A stretch of DNA of 64,000 nucleotides from Hypomesus transpacificus (Eukaryota > Chordata > Actinopteri > Osmeriformes > Osmeridae): NCBI RefSeq assembly GCF_021917145.1, contig NC_061073.1:8413485-8477484 (forward strand). The letters run 5' to 3'. How positions within the stretch are numbered: the stretch's first letter is position 1; the number at the start of each line of letters is the position of its first letter. This document shows positions 1 through 11,709 of the stretch, in pieces. The notes under the pieces are model-generated. The model ran no database searches. It was not told where the DNA came from and saw only the letters and a list, made by a program, of their open reading frames with translations. A program made the translations under genes and the position numbers.

Positions 1-423
1 GAAGTCTCAAGAGCTAGCTACTTACCCGGCATCATGGAGCCCACCAGTTAAATAGTTGTTAAGCACTAGCGTTGTTACATGCATAATGCAGAAATTATAT
101 GTTAGTTGTTGTTAATTTTGTGAAGGTGTGAATCATTTTGACATCTCCCACCCCTCCCCGCCACAATTAGATTTCTAATCTGTGGGAAACACTGTTCCCT
201 ATTTGTTTATGTACTTATTAAAACTGTGTAACACGGCATTCCTGGTTGTGGCAAACACGTTTAATGGCGCTACCTGCCCACATCCTTCACCACTGTGCGG
301 CCCAAGGCAGTTGCGTGCTCCTCCTCTCCCGAGCCATTGGAGGGGGCGTAACATCCTGTTTGATAAAAAGGTCAGGTTGCACAACGGGAAAACACAACAG
401 TTGAAGAAGACTTGGACACAAAG
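1..423. other. No gene recognised
   Basis: Only short open frames without family resemblance are present. I see no transposon end, RNA gene or repeat here. Confidence 0.5.
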
Positions 424-757
424 TCCAGTGGAGAGGTAGTCCAGTTGAGAGTCAGTTCAATTGAGGTGGTCCAGTTAAGAGGTGGTCCAGTAGGGAGGCA
501 GTCCAGTTATGAGGTAGTTTCCAGTGATGAGGTAGTCCAGTGGTAGTCCAGTGACGGGCTAGTCCAGTGAAGGGGTAGTCCAGTTGAGTCAGTCCAATTG
601 AGAGGTAGTCCAATTTCCCTCCTTCCGTTATGAGGTGGTCCAGTAGGGAGGCAGTCCAGTGGAGGGGTAGTCCAGTTTTGAGGTAGTCCATGTGGTGGGC
701 GTGGAGTCTACTTTGAGGAAGTCCAGTTGTGGGGTAGTCCAAGTAGTGGTGGGCATG
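424..757. repeat. Degenerate minisatellite with GGTAGTCCAGT core
   Basis: The core GGTAGTCCAGT, or near variants, recurs more than fifteen times with spacings of about 10-25 bases. Unit lengths vary because the linkers (GAGA, GAGG, TGAGGG) differ. The 103-residue minus-strand frame across it is a by-product of the repeat and is not a gene. Confidence 0.8.
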
Positions 758-1297
758 AGACATGCTCTGAAGTGTTGTGTTCCCACAGGGGGGGAGGGGG
801 TGTTTTGTATGTTTTTGTTATTTTAGTGTGTGCGGGAGAGCAACCGTAAGGGTTCCACCTGTCCCGTTCCTCAGCGCTGGGGGCGAGAGTGCCACGTTGA
901 GCGTGCGGCGCTGAGGTAGTCCGTCTCGTGGGTAGGGGAGGTGAGGGTCGGGATGTGTGCGGTAGTCCCACGGCGGTTCGTTGTCATTTAGTGCGGTGGC
1001 TGTCAGTGATAGGCACTGTCCATTGCGTCCCTGTCAGCTGATATGGCGAGGGGGTGTCGTTATTGTTGTTGTGTGTGTGTGTGTGAGTCCAGATGCAGTT
1101 GACAGATGGGGTCCGAGCCCTACTGGGTGTAGGGTCAAGGGCGGTCCCAGCCGGGCTGTGTAGAGCGCGTGCTGCACGCAGGTCCAGCTCTACCAGTGCG
1201 GCGACCCTGGGGGGCAGTGGTTTGTCGCCCGGGGATCCAGGATGGGCTCAGACATCCCCGTGGGGCCGTCCTGCGGTGAGCCTCAGGAGGAGGCGGC
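758..1297. other. No gene; probably retroelement flank
   Basis: This GC-rich stretch lies directly downstream, on the minus strand, of the SGNH-like retroelement frame. It contains a short GT run near 1,064-1,085. It may be the 3' part of that element, but I see no coding domain. Confidence 0.35.
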
Positions 1298-2925
1298 CTA
1301 CGAGTCTGTGGTGGTAGAGAGGAGATTATTAGCTCCAGTGGGCGGCCCAGTGGTCCTGCAGGTGGGATGCGGTGGCGGCCGTCTAGTGGACTGAGTCTTT
1401 GCCCGTGCGAACCGGTCGGCAGGCAGCAGGGGGATCGTCGGCACGTGGGTGTCCAAGCGCCATTTGAAGTTGTCCAGGGTGTCCCGCTGTGGTCGCGGCA
1501 GACAGGCGCTCGTGTTGATCAAGTGGACCCTGATGGAGGCGTGCGGGAAGGCAGTGCAGGCGCGTTCGAACATTTCGAGGGAGGACCTGTTGAGTCCGAA
1601 GGACCTGTTGTTGAGTCCGAAGGACAGGATGATCTTTCGGACGTGTAGGTGGGGGGCGGTGATCTTGGCCAGGACGTCCGTGGCGTGGTGGAACTTTCTT
1701 CCGGGGTAACAGTCCACCTGGACCCGGTCACTGGGGAATGGGAGGAACCGCTGGACGTTGGAGTAGCCCATGACAAGGACCTCCCTCGCGGGTGTGATCG
1801 TCCACAGGGCCTTGTTGACCCGGTGCCTCGTGAAGGTGGAGGACGGCAGCGGTGTGGTGCAGTGTCACCTGTCGTGGGGCGCGTCTTCCGGCATGACGCG
1901 ACGGGGCTCCGCGGGTGGGTTGGTGCGTTGAGAAGATGGCGACCCGAGGAGCATGGCGTCCTTCACCGCCCGGGAGAGTGCCTCGTACTCCGGGTCCGAA
2001 TCCGGCCAGCGAGAGAGGGTCGCGAGAGGCCATTGGAGGAGGCGATGGCGTCGGCAGAGTGGGGGGAGGAGGAGAAGGAGGCGTAGATGTGTCAGCGTCC
2101 GGACGGGTGTAGTGCGCGTACAGAGCCTCGTAGCAGCGTCGGAACCAGGTCTCAGTCGCGTCTCGGAGCTCAGGCCAAGTTCTCCCGCTTGGGCGACAAT
2201 GGTCGAAAGACGGCCGCGTAGCCATCCACCGTTGCATCGTAGCCCGGAGGCAGGACATCTTCCCTCAGGAAGGTGTGTACGTCTGCCTGGTGGTGGATCG
2301 TCTTGACGATCCTGCCCACCAGCTTGCCGGCGACGATGGTGTCGGACCCGTAGGAACGGTGGGCCTGTTTCTGGGACACCGCATGTTTATCGGCCGACCG
2401 CGGGAACGGGGCGGCGTTGCCCGGTTTGGAAGTGCTGGTGGGGGCGGTGGCGGCAGGAACCGTGGCCGGAGCGGAGGCCGGGGCAGCGGCTGGCGTGGCG
2501 GCGGGTCGGGCAGCCTCCCCTTTGTTTCCTGTGGGCATGCCCTGGACTGTGGGGGAGATCTTCCACGCTCCCTCCCGTCTCCCCAACGAGGAGGGGAAGA
2601 GACGGCCAGGCGCTGTATCCTGTGTGTCACAGGAGCCCCCGGTCGGGGACCCTCGCGCCTGTCCCCCCAGTAGCTCCGAGGAGACGGCCCGCGGGTATAA
2701 CGGTCCCACGGGAGTGGGTCTCGATAGGGGCTGGGCTCCCCGCGTCGGCGCAGACACCTGTCGTCTCTCCGGCGCGGAGAGCGGCGTTCCCAGCCAGGGG
2801 AGGGAGAGGGGTAGGTCCTCCGGTCCGATCCAGGGCAGGCCGGTCGCGGTCATTTTGATAATATCAGTCATATACGCGGTCGTGATCGTCTCCACAGCGG
2901 GCGGCGTCGGCGGCAGAGGTCGCAA
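1298..2925 (-). pseudogene. Retroelement ORF with SGNH-hydrolase-like domain, frameshifted
   Basis: Three minus-strand frames run head to tail in different phases: 2925-2170, about 2258-1728 and 1771-1298. The first is rich in Pro, Ala and Thr and ends in a segment with VAGKLVGRIVKTIHHQADV. The second continues with LRDATETWFRRCYEALYAHY and a proline-rich linker. The third begins MGYSNVQRFLPF, runs through VQVDCYPG and ILSFGLNNRS, and ends in a Ser/Pro-rich tail. The GYSN, YPG and GLNN blocks resemble SGNH/GDSL hydrolases found in ORFs of repetitive teleost elements, with Tyr where block I usually has Asp. No reverse transcriptase lies nearby, so the element class is undetermined. Two frame changes show it is dead. 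I left the frames unjoined. Confidence 0.6.
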
Positions 2926-4341
2926 TGGTGAGACATCGTAGGGGTTGTGCTTAAAGGAAGGAGGGGGGCGGACTAGGGAGAGGGAAATATAAAAAAGAGT
3001 AGGGATGGAAACAGGGCTAGAAGTGGGGAGAGGAGTGGTAGAGGGGCACGGTCGTGAATGAATGGATGCATATGAGTGTGTGAGTGCGTGTCATACCTGG
3101 GCCCAGCAGCTAACCTAGTCTGAAATTCTAAGAAGAGCCTGTCTGAAAAAAAGAGTAGCCTATACCAAAACCAGGGCGTGTTTAAAGAGTAGAGGACATC
3201 TGTACCATATGTGCTGCTGGGGAGGGAGCGGGCGGGATACGTGAGTGCCGTGAAAGCAAAATGGGGGTGCTTGGGAGATGAGCACCGCAGACGTACGGGA
3301 AGACAGAGCATGCAAGGCAGATGAGCGAGGGAGAGGAGGGTGGAGGTGTGTGTGTGCGTGTTTTAGGCAGAGCAAGAGAGGGGGCTCATCGGAGCCAAAG
3401 CAAAAAGTAGTCAAAACGCAGAACTCCGCTCCCCGGGCGGTGCCTCCTGCAGGCCCATGCCACAACATTATACAGGGATATGTGAAGTCCTAACTGGCCA
3501 CGACTGCAGTTTCGCTCTCCTAAGAGCTCGTCAGGTGACAAAGTATGAAATAAAACCACGTACGCAGGATAAGCGTCGGTCCTAGGACTACGGACTATCA
3601 AGAACTCAGGGGTGACGAACACAAACAAGGGGGTGTTCGTGGGCGCCCACCAGAATCGGTAATCTCAATTAATCATCTAGGGAAAAGAGGAGAAAGAGAG
3701 AGCGGGTGTATGGGGTGTGGATGGAGTGTGTGGAGAGAGACGGGAAGGATCTGTCGAGGGAGAAATGCATTGGTTAGTACGATGCCCGGACGGAACTATG
3801 AAGGAGAAGATGCGTGGATTAGGTTTAGTCAGGTGGGGCAGTAGGGGAGGTTGAGGACACAGAACCCACAGGCCAGAGGGGGGCAGGGAGAACAAGTAAG
3901 GGGGAGGAGAGAGGGAGAGACGGAGGGGTAGAGATAGAGAGATGGTTGAGATTAGGGCAGGTATGGGGCGTGGGTGAGTCAAGTAGGGTTCGGGTTAGGT
4001 GTGGTAGCATTAACGAGGAAACACCCTGTGGGACCCTGACGGGACCACAGTTAAGGTGAGACCCCATGAAAGCACTCGCGCTGAAATCTCACTCACCCCG
4101 TCGCCAAATAAAGATATAAGAGAATCGACAATCCGTCCAACAGTTATGGTCAGACAAAGACTTTGGGATTGCTTAAAGGTCTTGAAGACGAACTAATCAT
4201 CTGATCCCTGGTCTTCATTAATAATTGATATCGGCCTGAATATCACTACCCACCAGGGGTTAAGAGATAAGTGGTGTCCGAAGACTTTAGGACTGAGAGG
4301 ATAGGGAGATAGTCGTTCAAAGTGATGGGATCTGATGTATT

Positions 4342-4343
<2 letters not shown>
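2926..4343. other. Retroelement-derived flank, no gene
   Basis: There is no recognisable protein. Part of the stretch (about 3,990-4,300) is similar to sequence on both sides of the hAT insertion at 9.0/15.4 kb. It is therefore probably the 5' or untranslated part of the same retroelement family. Confidence 0.4.
3992..4069 (-). repeat. Retroelement tag, copy 1
   Basis: This conserved block reads, on the plus strand, GGTTAGGTGTGGTAGCATTA, then a GAGGAAACACC segment, a GGGACC..GACGGGACC segment and GGTGAGACCCCAT. It recurs at 4,817-4,850 (first half only) and 8,987-9,060. On the minus strand it would encode a GCFLVNATTPN-like peptide, which in the 4.8-kb copy directly follows the SGNH-like domain. 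That ties all three blocks to one element family. Confidence 0.7.

Positions 4344-4374
<31 letters not shown>
4344..4374 (+). repeat. Run of 31 consecutive G
   Basis: An uninterrupted G homopolymer of 31 bases. Long poly-G can fold into G-quadruplexes and is hard to sequence, so its exact length is unreliable. Confidence 0.95.
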
Positions 4375-4375
<1 letters not shown>

Positions 4376-4802
4376 AATGAGAGAGAGCAAGAGCGAAACC
4401 AAGATGACCATACAGAGCCGACACCCACAGGGCGAGGGACACTGTTGCCCACAGGGCTTAGTCAGCCTCTACCCACCATCCAGAGGGAGGTGGTTCCCAG
4501 GATGGGAGGAGAGGATATAGAGGGGGTTGAGGGAGGGGTTGAGAGGGATCATAGTCTTCATCCAATATCCTGTGTCCAAGTCTTCTTCAATTGTTGTTGT
4601 CAAACCTGACCTTTTTAGGAAATAGAATCCCATCAGTCACCATCCAATATCCTGTGTCCATGTCTTTATCCGCTGTCTTGTTAGGGGGTAATGTAGAAAC
4701 GAGGAGTTGTAAGATAGTAATTACCAGATCATATTCGCTTGAGCTTGGAGACAAGATCAATCTGAATTAGGGATGAGAAGGAGTTATAGGGGTGAGTAGA
4801 GA

Positions 4803-5431
4803 CTAAGGCTCAGGCAGGTTAGGTGTGGTAGCATTAACGAGGAAACACCCTTGGTTAGAGGGGTCAGTGAGGTTAAGGAATTTGGACCAGTGCGCCAGAA
4901 TGGCCCGGGCCGTGGGGGCGGACCAGTGGACATGGTTGGACTCTGTGCGGGATAAGTCAAAGGGGAGGTGGGGAATGGTGTGAGGCAAAAAAATTGTTGA
5001 GGCCTAGGATGACATTAAGTTCATCCTGTAGCAGGCTGGGATCGGCATTAATGAGAGGGACAATTATGGAAGCATGTGGAATAACCTTATGGCTCTCGTA
5101 AGCAAGTCCCGCGCTTGCCCAATGGACTCATCAAGGGTCAGGGAACAGTTTTTGATTCCAAAATGACCTGCAGGACATGGGTAAGAGGGGCCAGGACTCT
5201 GCTAAGGATGTTGTCGGTGCGGCCAAAGGTGGCTCCCGGGTAACAGTCAACTTGTACATGGCTATGGGGAATAGGTGGAAGACGATGGAGGTTAGAATAC
5301 CCCAGTATGATGGTCCTCCGAACCGGTGTTAGGGACCAGTTAAGTTTGTTACCCCTATGGGGGTGGCAAGTATACAGGGGAAGTAGAGGCGCATCAACAG
5401 TGTGCTCTGCCATCTCACCTGGAGGTGGCAT
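4803..5431 (-). pseudogene. Second copy of SGNH-like retroelement ORF
   Basis: The minus strand carries IILGYSNLHRLPP, then VQVDCYPGATF, at about 5,330-5,200. After frame changes come PLINADPSLLQDELN (about 5,070-5,020) and NHVHWSAPTARAILAHW (about 4,935-4,885), followed by the GCFLVNATTPN tag. The block order matches the copy at 1,298-1,771, again with GYSN in place of GDSN. At least two frame disruptions separate the blocks. It appears to be a decayed copy of the same repeat family. Confidence 0.6.
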
Positions 5432-5439
5432 AATGGTGG

Positions 5440-8400
5440 AGGGGTGGGGTGTATGAGGGGAGTAACGGTTGTGGGGTCTGGGCTGGGTCTAGGGGTTGGA
5501 TTGGGGTGATGGGGAAATCCATGGATGTGATCAGTGGTACGGGACATACTATAAAGAGAGACAATGGTGAGAGGCCAGACAAGACGAGAGGACCAGACAA
5601 GACCAGACAAGAGGACAACAAAATGAACTATCAGGACTGGAGGACTAACGTGTGTGTGTGTTTGTAATTCCATTCCAATTAAGGCACGAACACATGTCCA
5701 CGTAGATTTATGCATAGGCTTAAGCAGTTTTTATGAATGTGTCTCTTGAATGAGTCTGGATCAACATGGATACTTTCCATAGGCGACTGCATCAACTTAG
5801 GTTGCATCACATCAAATGTGAAATTAGTTTCCAAAATTACAAGGACATGAACCGTACAACGGATCAAGAAACTACACAGAAACTATTTAAAAAGGTAAGC
5901 AGTTTTTATAAAAATGTATTTTTTGAATACAAATATTATATGATACTACAATTAGCCTCATGAATATGCAACAGGAAAATCTATAAAGTCGCAAGCTCCA
6001 ATACAGGTAAGTTAGGCGGATGCTTGATGAAAAGTTTATTGCCTGTGAAAATAATTAAATTCGACGGAGTATGATTAAAATTCACATTAACCAATGATTA
6101 TACAAATGGTTGAAGAAATGTAACTTTCCAACAATGCATATTAGTAAAGCATTTACGAGAAAAGGCCAAACAGCGATGCCGCACGTGGATGTTTCCGTAA
6201 AACCAATGCTAGCAGTCACGATAATAATATTGTATTAGCTAGGTATTTGGTTCGGTTCAATGTACATCAACAAATGCTGAGTATATACATGATGATAATT
6301 ATATTTATTGTTATCTGTCTAAAGTGCATCCGTTTTGTGTTGTGGCACGTTAGGCCATCTTGATAGCCACTCGGTGATACCGTAACCTTGCCTTAAAATT
6401 GAAAATTGTATAATTACAGATATTGTGCAGTGTGTGTGTGTATGTAGTTAATGTACCACTATGTTAAATAAGTGCTGTACAACATATTCATATTTAAACA
6501 AACCTTTAATGATTTGGTTAGGGAGCATTTGACAGACATGAAAATCCCTCTCCTTTCGGCGAAAATCGCTGTTTTGAAACCAAAATAGGTGACCTACGTG
6601 AATCGTGTAGATTCGATGAGAAATTGTTTTTGAGGGGGGGGGTTCATATTATTCATATATTAGTATTCATATTCAGTGAACTGCGAACAGGTGCGCGTGT
6701 CAGAAGGGAGCGCGAGTGCATGGAAATATTAACGCGAAGGGCCTTGCATCACCAGTGCAGACCACCATCAGAAGCTGAAAGCACTCCTGGCCTCGGCGAT
6801 TTACATGAATGATGGTTTCAACAATTTTTATATTTTTATGGTATATTTAAGGAACTCTGTTGACATAGACTTAGCTAATGGTAGCTGCAGCTTGATGAAT
6901 TGAGTCATTGAACACAGCAGAAGAGAACGCAACGTTAGCCGGCTGGCTAAACCTCCGGTGGAAAATTCCAAATGAACGTATGCAGTCCTTAGTGTCGCTT
7001 ACACACAATGTGACACTGACAGATTGAAAAGCTAATTTGAGACAATATAAAGATGGAAAACCAGACTAAGAAACGTAATTACCTTCACAAGACAACGTTT
7101 TACCAATTGGACAAACGGCAATGTTTGTTTCAAGCTCCAAAAACATTTTCGCTCAAATCAGCCAAAAGAATTTGCTTGCGTGCTATGCGCGCTCGCACTT
7201 ACTATGGAAGTCCCCAACTAGCATCACATCAGGCACAGAATCTGCATGCATTAGCAGGGTGCTCGGTGTGGTGGCGTATATGGGACCGGTTCTGGTGGGC
7301 CGGTCTGGATCAAAGTCCAGGGCTTATTTTTACTTCCAGTCCGTCCCTGCCGTTCTATCAATAAGCAGACCTGCCAACCTGTACATAATTTGTGTAGCGG
7401 ATACGCATTTTGACTTCTAAATACGCTGGTACTTGTATTTGCTGTTTATCATGATGGAAGAGTAGACAAGTTAAATTACAGCATGTCCACCATCTCTTGT
7501 GGGGGTTATGCATTAAGCCATTTGTGGTGCCTTTACCACATTGTGCCTCATATACTGTAAATGTTAGACCCAGTGAGTGACAGGCTGGCATGAAATGGCT
7601 TGCACAATACTTGTAAAGAGGCCATAATAATTTGTTACTCATGGCTTAAATTATGTTTCTCCAGTTCTCCCCAGGTTGGCAAAAAAACATCTCAAAATGC
7701 ATCAAATTGATGCTTTAAAATATGGAATATTAAAATTGTTCTAATGGGGTACACTCTAAAAACAAATACAGCACATTACTTAATTTAATTTGTGTAACAC
7801 TTTTACACTCAAATATTGATAGATTGATAGATTACAAAGCTTGGAAATCAGGCAAAACAAACTATACATAATGAGTATTGTTGAATAATATTAGCTATCA
7901 TTTCAGAATGAATTGATTTGGTATAATTACCAAGTATAACTAAGTACATGTAATTGAAAGACTTTGTAAACCATATAGAACATTAGTAGAAGGCACAGAA
8001 GAAAGTGAGTAGATTCAACTGAAACCATTAGTATGATATAACTGAATACTTGCCTATGATTTATTTAAAATATGTGTTGTACTGACTTATTTATTTTACT
8101 CAATTTATTATATTGTGTGGTTTCTACTTGATGTCAATAAATAGTAATCTAAAAAAAAAATAAGTATGACCAAGATCTCACAAAACATGGACATTTTATT
8201 TGACTACATTTTCCAGAAAAAAAATATTTTTTTAAAGCTTGTCATGCACATGTGAAACACCAGCAGCAACATCACTGACACAGTATAGTGCAAATAATCA
8301 AAAAGTGCATTAGAACAAGACCTTTGTTGCAATACCTGAGAATTTGGCCACTTTTCTTAAAAGAGCTGGAGCCAACTGAACCATTCAACCAATTGTGATT

Positions 8401-8750
8401 TTTTTTAATCTTGTATCATCAAATGTCCGTCTTACCACTTAAGGTATCCTATTCACAATGTTGCTAGAAACTTAAAACAATCGGAACCTGTTAGATGCAA
8501 AAACATCACTCCAGCCATTTCTATCATTAACACAAAAAATATATCTTTTAGCATTCTACCATTACACAACAGGTGGACAGGGTGAGACTTAGATTGTATA
8601 CACATCTCCTTTGAATAAAATGATAAAAGGACAACCCAGAGCAATCTTAAGCAGAGGCCTGGTTGGGTTTTAGGGCGTCAGAAACGACGGTTGTGTTTAG
8701 GATGAGCGTAAGGCCAGGATCCTGGAAGAAGGGAGACAGCCCGATGGCGA
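5440..8750. other. AT-rich intergenic DNA without recognised gene
   Basis: Open frames are short and match no family I know, including one of 103 codons at 7,053-7,364. A possible decayed inverted-repeat element lies near 7,368-7,680 (TGCCAACCT at the left, AGGTTGGCA at the right), with no target duplication. The stretch is otherwise simple AT-rich DNA. Confidence 0.45.
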
Positions 8751-8764
8751 GCTTGTGCTGCGAG

Positions 8765-8920
8765 CCCCCACCCCAGGCAGACAGAAGGACAGCCAACCCG
8801 ATGCATCACCAGGTAGACAGACAGATAAACAGACAGCCTGATGCATCCTCAGAAGACAGATAATCAAACAGATAGCATGATGCATCTCCAGGCATACAGA
8901 TAGACAACCAGACAGGTCCC
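8765..8920. repeat. Short tandem repeat, about 50-bp unit
   Basis: Three imperfect units each hold an ACAGACAGATA-like run followed by a GATGCATC block (near 8,802, 8,838 and 8,880). This is a degenerate minisatellite with no coding meaning. It lies just upstream of retroelement tag copy 3. Confidence 0.65.
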
Positions 8921-8986
8921 TGTGTATGCGTGTGTGTGTGCAGATATACATAAGGTTCTGTAGTGTACCAACATCCCTCTTGAGTG

Positions 8987-9060
8987 GGTTAGGTGTGGTA
9001 GTAATAACGAGGAAGCACCCTGTGGGACCCTGACGGGACCATAGTAATGGTGAGACCCCA
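8987..9060 (-). repeat. Retroelement tag, copy 3, at the hAT landing site
   Basis: This has the same block order as the copy at 3,992-4,069 with few changes. Sequence resembling the continuation of copy 1 (CTGAAA..CTCACTC.CCCGTC) resumes only after 15,372. The hAT transposon therefore sits inside this repeat copy. Confidence 0.65.
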
Positions 9061-9250
9061 TTTAGGCACGCCACCTGAAACTAGGGTTGCCACCCGTCCC
9101 GTATAATACGGGACTGTCCCGTATTGAACGATACAATTTACCGTCCCGTACTAAGTCAATACGGGACGCAATATGTCCCTTATTTTCGTGCTAAACCTAC
9201 TCTAATGCTTAAGTTACGTTTTCACATGCTCCTACATGAGAAATAATAAG

Positions 9251-9336
9251 AGTTTCACGAGACATGTTTACAATGACTGCCTGTCATTCTGATACGTCTG
9301 TCTCGTGAAACTTTTGAATCAGAATGACAGGCAGTC
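9251..9336. repeat. Two interlocked perfect inverted repeats
   Basis: Arm A (9,251-9,264, AGTTTCACGAGACA) pairs perfectly with 9,299-9,312. Arm B (9,275-9,293, GACTGCCTGTCATTCTGAT) pairs perfectly with 9,318-9,336. The order A-B-A'-B' is that of a pseudoknot rather than a simple hairpin. It lies in the 5' leader of the hAT element, at the start of the frame that leads into the BED finger. Confidence 0.85.
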
Positions 9337-9394
9337 TGTCACGCAACGTCATTGTTACCATGGTTACGTAGACTCGGACGCGGGGCTTTTAAAA

Positions 9395-11709
9395 ATGTCA
9401 GGTAATAACCCTACCTTCGGCCCATGTCTGCCTGTCAAACGAAAGAGGCTTTCAAAATATAGAAGCAAATGGCAGACGGAGAATGAGTGGGTGAGTCCCG
9501 TCATGGGAAACGAATTCAAGGCAAACTGTAAAGTTTGCCACAGGATATTTTCTGTCGCCCATGGTGAGAAAGTACAGCAACACAACAACTAAAAACATGG
9601 TGTGGAGAAGGGTCTGTCAGATGTCTGTGACCAGCACTCTCTTAAAGAGTAACACCCTCCTCCTCACCTCTACCCACAATTCTGCAACAAGAGAACAAGG
9701 AAAGCAGAGGATAGCAGACGATGGAGAGGAGTCACAAACAGTTATTGTTCGGGTTTCCCAGATTCGTTAAGAAGCTCTTAGCGTTGAGAGCTTCTTAACG
9801 AATTTGGGAAACCCGGCCATTATTAGCTATTTATTAAAACTGGCTGTATATTTAAGTCTTAGAATAAAGCCTATATTGTTACAGCAATAGCCATACATCT
9901 CTGAATATTATGAGCGTACATTTTTTGTACGTTCACTTTTTAATGCTGTCAACTTTGAGGATTTTAAGGTATAGGATGGCCTAATTTCCTGTCTGTGCCT
10001 TAATATGATCATATATAAGTACAAACAATTATAAAAAAAAATATATTTAATTGTTTCTTTCATTCTTCCTCCCAGGTAACAGCTGCAGAGCTGACTCAGG
10101 TTTACCACAATGTAAAGCACAACCTGAGCTACAATAGTAGTGAGTAGTGCACAGAAGCTCACCTCAAAGATTTTGCCAGACTCAAAGGTTGCCAAAAAAA
10201 TCTCCTGTGGGAGAACCAAGGCAGAGTCATTGGTAAAGGATGTGCTGGCACCAAAGGCAGTGGAAGACATAGTCAGGATGTTGAAGAAGGATGAAACACC
10301 TACCTTTCTCCATCCAGACGCCTCCAACAAAGGCAACAGAAAGATGTTCCCAGTGGCAGGTCAATTCTTCACACCAGAATGTGGTGTGGGGAATAAGATG
10401 ATTGACTTTGTCGAAAATCTAGATGAATCAGCAGTGGGGATCGTGGGGTGTCTGCTGGACTCGTTGGAAGTTGTTGGCTTGAAAATAGAGCAAGTTTCTG
10501 CTTTCAGCGCAGACAACGCAAATGTGAACTTTGGGGTCCACAACTCTATACAATGTTGAAACAACAAAATAACCACTTACTTCAGGGTAACTGCCATGCA
10601 CACATTGTCCACAATACGCTCAAGCATGCTCTTGACAACCTAAGGGTCGATGTAGAAAATGTGGTTCTTAAAGTTTACAGCTTCTTCTCCATGTCTGCAA
10701 AAAGAAGAGAGACTTTAAAGGAGTTTTGTGAGTTCTGTGACCTTGAGTTCAGAGAAGTCCTGCGGCATGTCACTACCAGATGGCTGTCCCTCAACCCTGC
10801 CATCTCACGACTCCTGCAAAGCTGGTCGGCATTGAAGTCCTTCTCCATAAGCCTTGGAGATGAGTGCCCCAAACAAATAAGGACTTTGTTGAAGCTCACC
10901 ACTGAGTCCGGAGAACAGGAGAATGATGGCGATGTTGTGGAGGTATATCTCCTCTTCTACAACAACATTCTCTCTCTCTTTGAAGAGGTTGTCAAGAAGC
11001 TTGAGACCAGTGCTACTACATGTGTAGAGCTGTATCCAATCATGCATTCATTCAATGCCAAACTAAGGCAGAGGCGGGATGACCAGTTCTACGGTTACCT
11101 CACTAAAACAAAGATGCAACGTCTCTCTCCAGTTGATGCAGGCAAGGCAAGGGAGGAGTTCACTGCATTCATCAACACTGCCCTCAGCTACATCGAGAAA
11201 TGGTTTGACTTATCTGACAGCAATTGGCTTCACTGTCTTCTACCCCTCTCTCTCCATGGCAAGCTCACCTTCAATGACCTTGAGAAGATCTGTGAGAAGC
11301 TTCGACTCTTGGCCAGAGTGAACATTGACGGACCTCTACGATGAGTGCACCACACTGAACATCGTTGTGGAGAAGTTCCTTGAGGGGGATCAATGGAACA
11401 ATAAATGTTTGGTAGGCAAGTGGATGGCTGTATTTCAGGCAGCTGATCTCCCAAATATGCTCAAAATAGTCTCATATGTTCTGAGCATACCAGCCTCCAC
11501 AGGGTTTGTGGAGATGAATATTTTCCAAGATGAACAGCAAGTGGAGTGACGCACGGAACCGGTGCTCGGTGGATCTCATGAAGTGTGAGCTACTCGTCTC
11601 AGTGAACTTCGACCTGTCCTGCAACGAATTCCACACAGTGGTTTTAAAGGACAAGGCATTGCTTCAGGCAGCAAGGAGCAACAACAAGTACGCATGGGGG
11701 ATAGGGTAG
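9395..11709 (+). pseudogene. hAT transposase, inactivated
   Basis: A BED-type finger begins near Met 9,395, with KANCKVCHRIFSVAHG as the Cys pair and flanking sequence. The expected His pair is lost to a frame change. After a probable intron, ending near 10,077 at a CAG, the catalytic region resumes at 10,140 with LTSKILPDSKVAKKISCGR and FSADNANVNFG. It changes frame near 10,550 and continues to 11,340 with HAHIVHNTLKHALD and VTTRWLSLNPAISRLL. The dimerisation region appears as LSIPASTGFVEMNIF, then in a third frame as WSDARNRCSVDLMKCELLV, ending at TAG 11,707-11,709. At least three frame changes make it non-functional. The hAT assignment is firm from block order plus the terminal repeats and 8-bp duplication. 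Confidence 0.8.
9750..9815. repeat. Near-perfect hairpin, 29-bp arms
   Basis: The arms 9,750-9,778 and 9,787-9,815 are reverse complements with one mismatch and an 8-base loop. The outer sequence GGGTTTCCCAGATTCGTT resembles ends of small teleost fold-back elements. It lies in the presumed intron of the hAT transposase. I see no clear target duplication. Confidence 0.8.

Noticed and set aside
1367..1709. Plus-strand open frames of 86-93 codons
   Set aside because: They are shadows of the minus-strand SGNH-like frame and resemble no family.
4193..4609. Frames with long Pro or Gly runs
   Set aside because: They are produced by translating the 31-base G run.
7053..7364. 103-codon plus-strand frame
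   Set aside because: No recognised domain, no splice context and no sign of selection. It may be repeat-derived.
7368..7683. Possible small element with TGCCAACCT inverted ends
   Set aside because: Only nine bases match between the ends and no target duplication was found.
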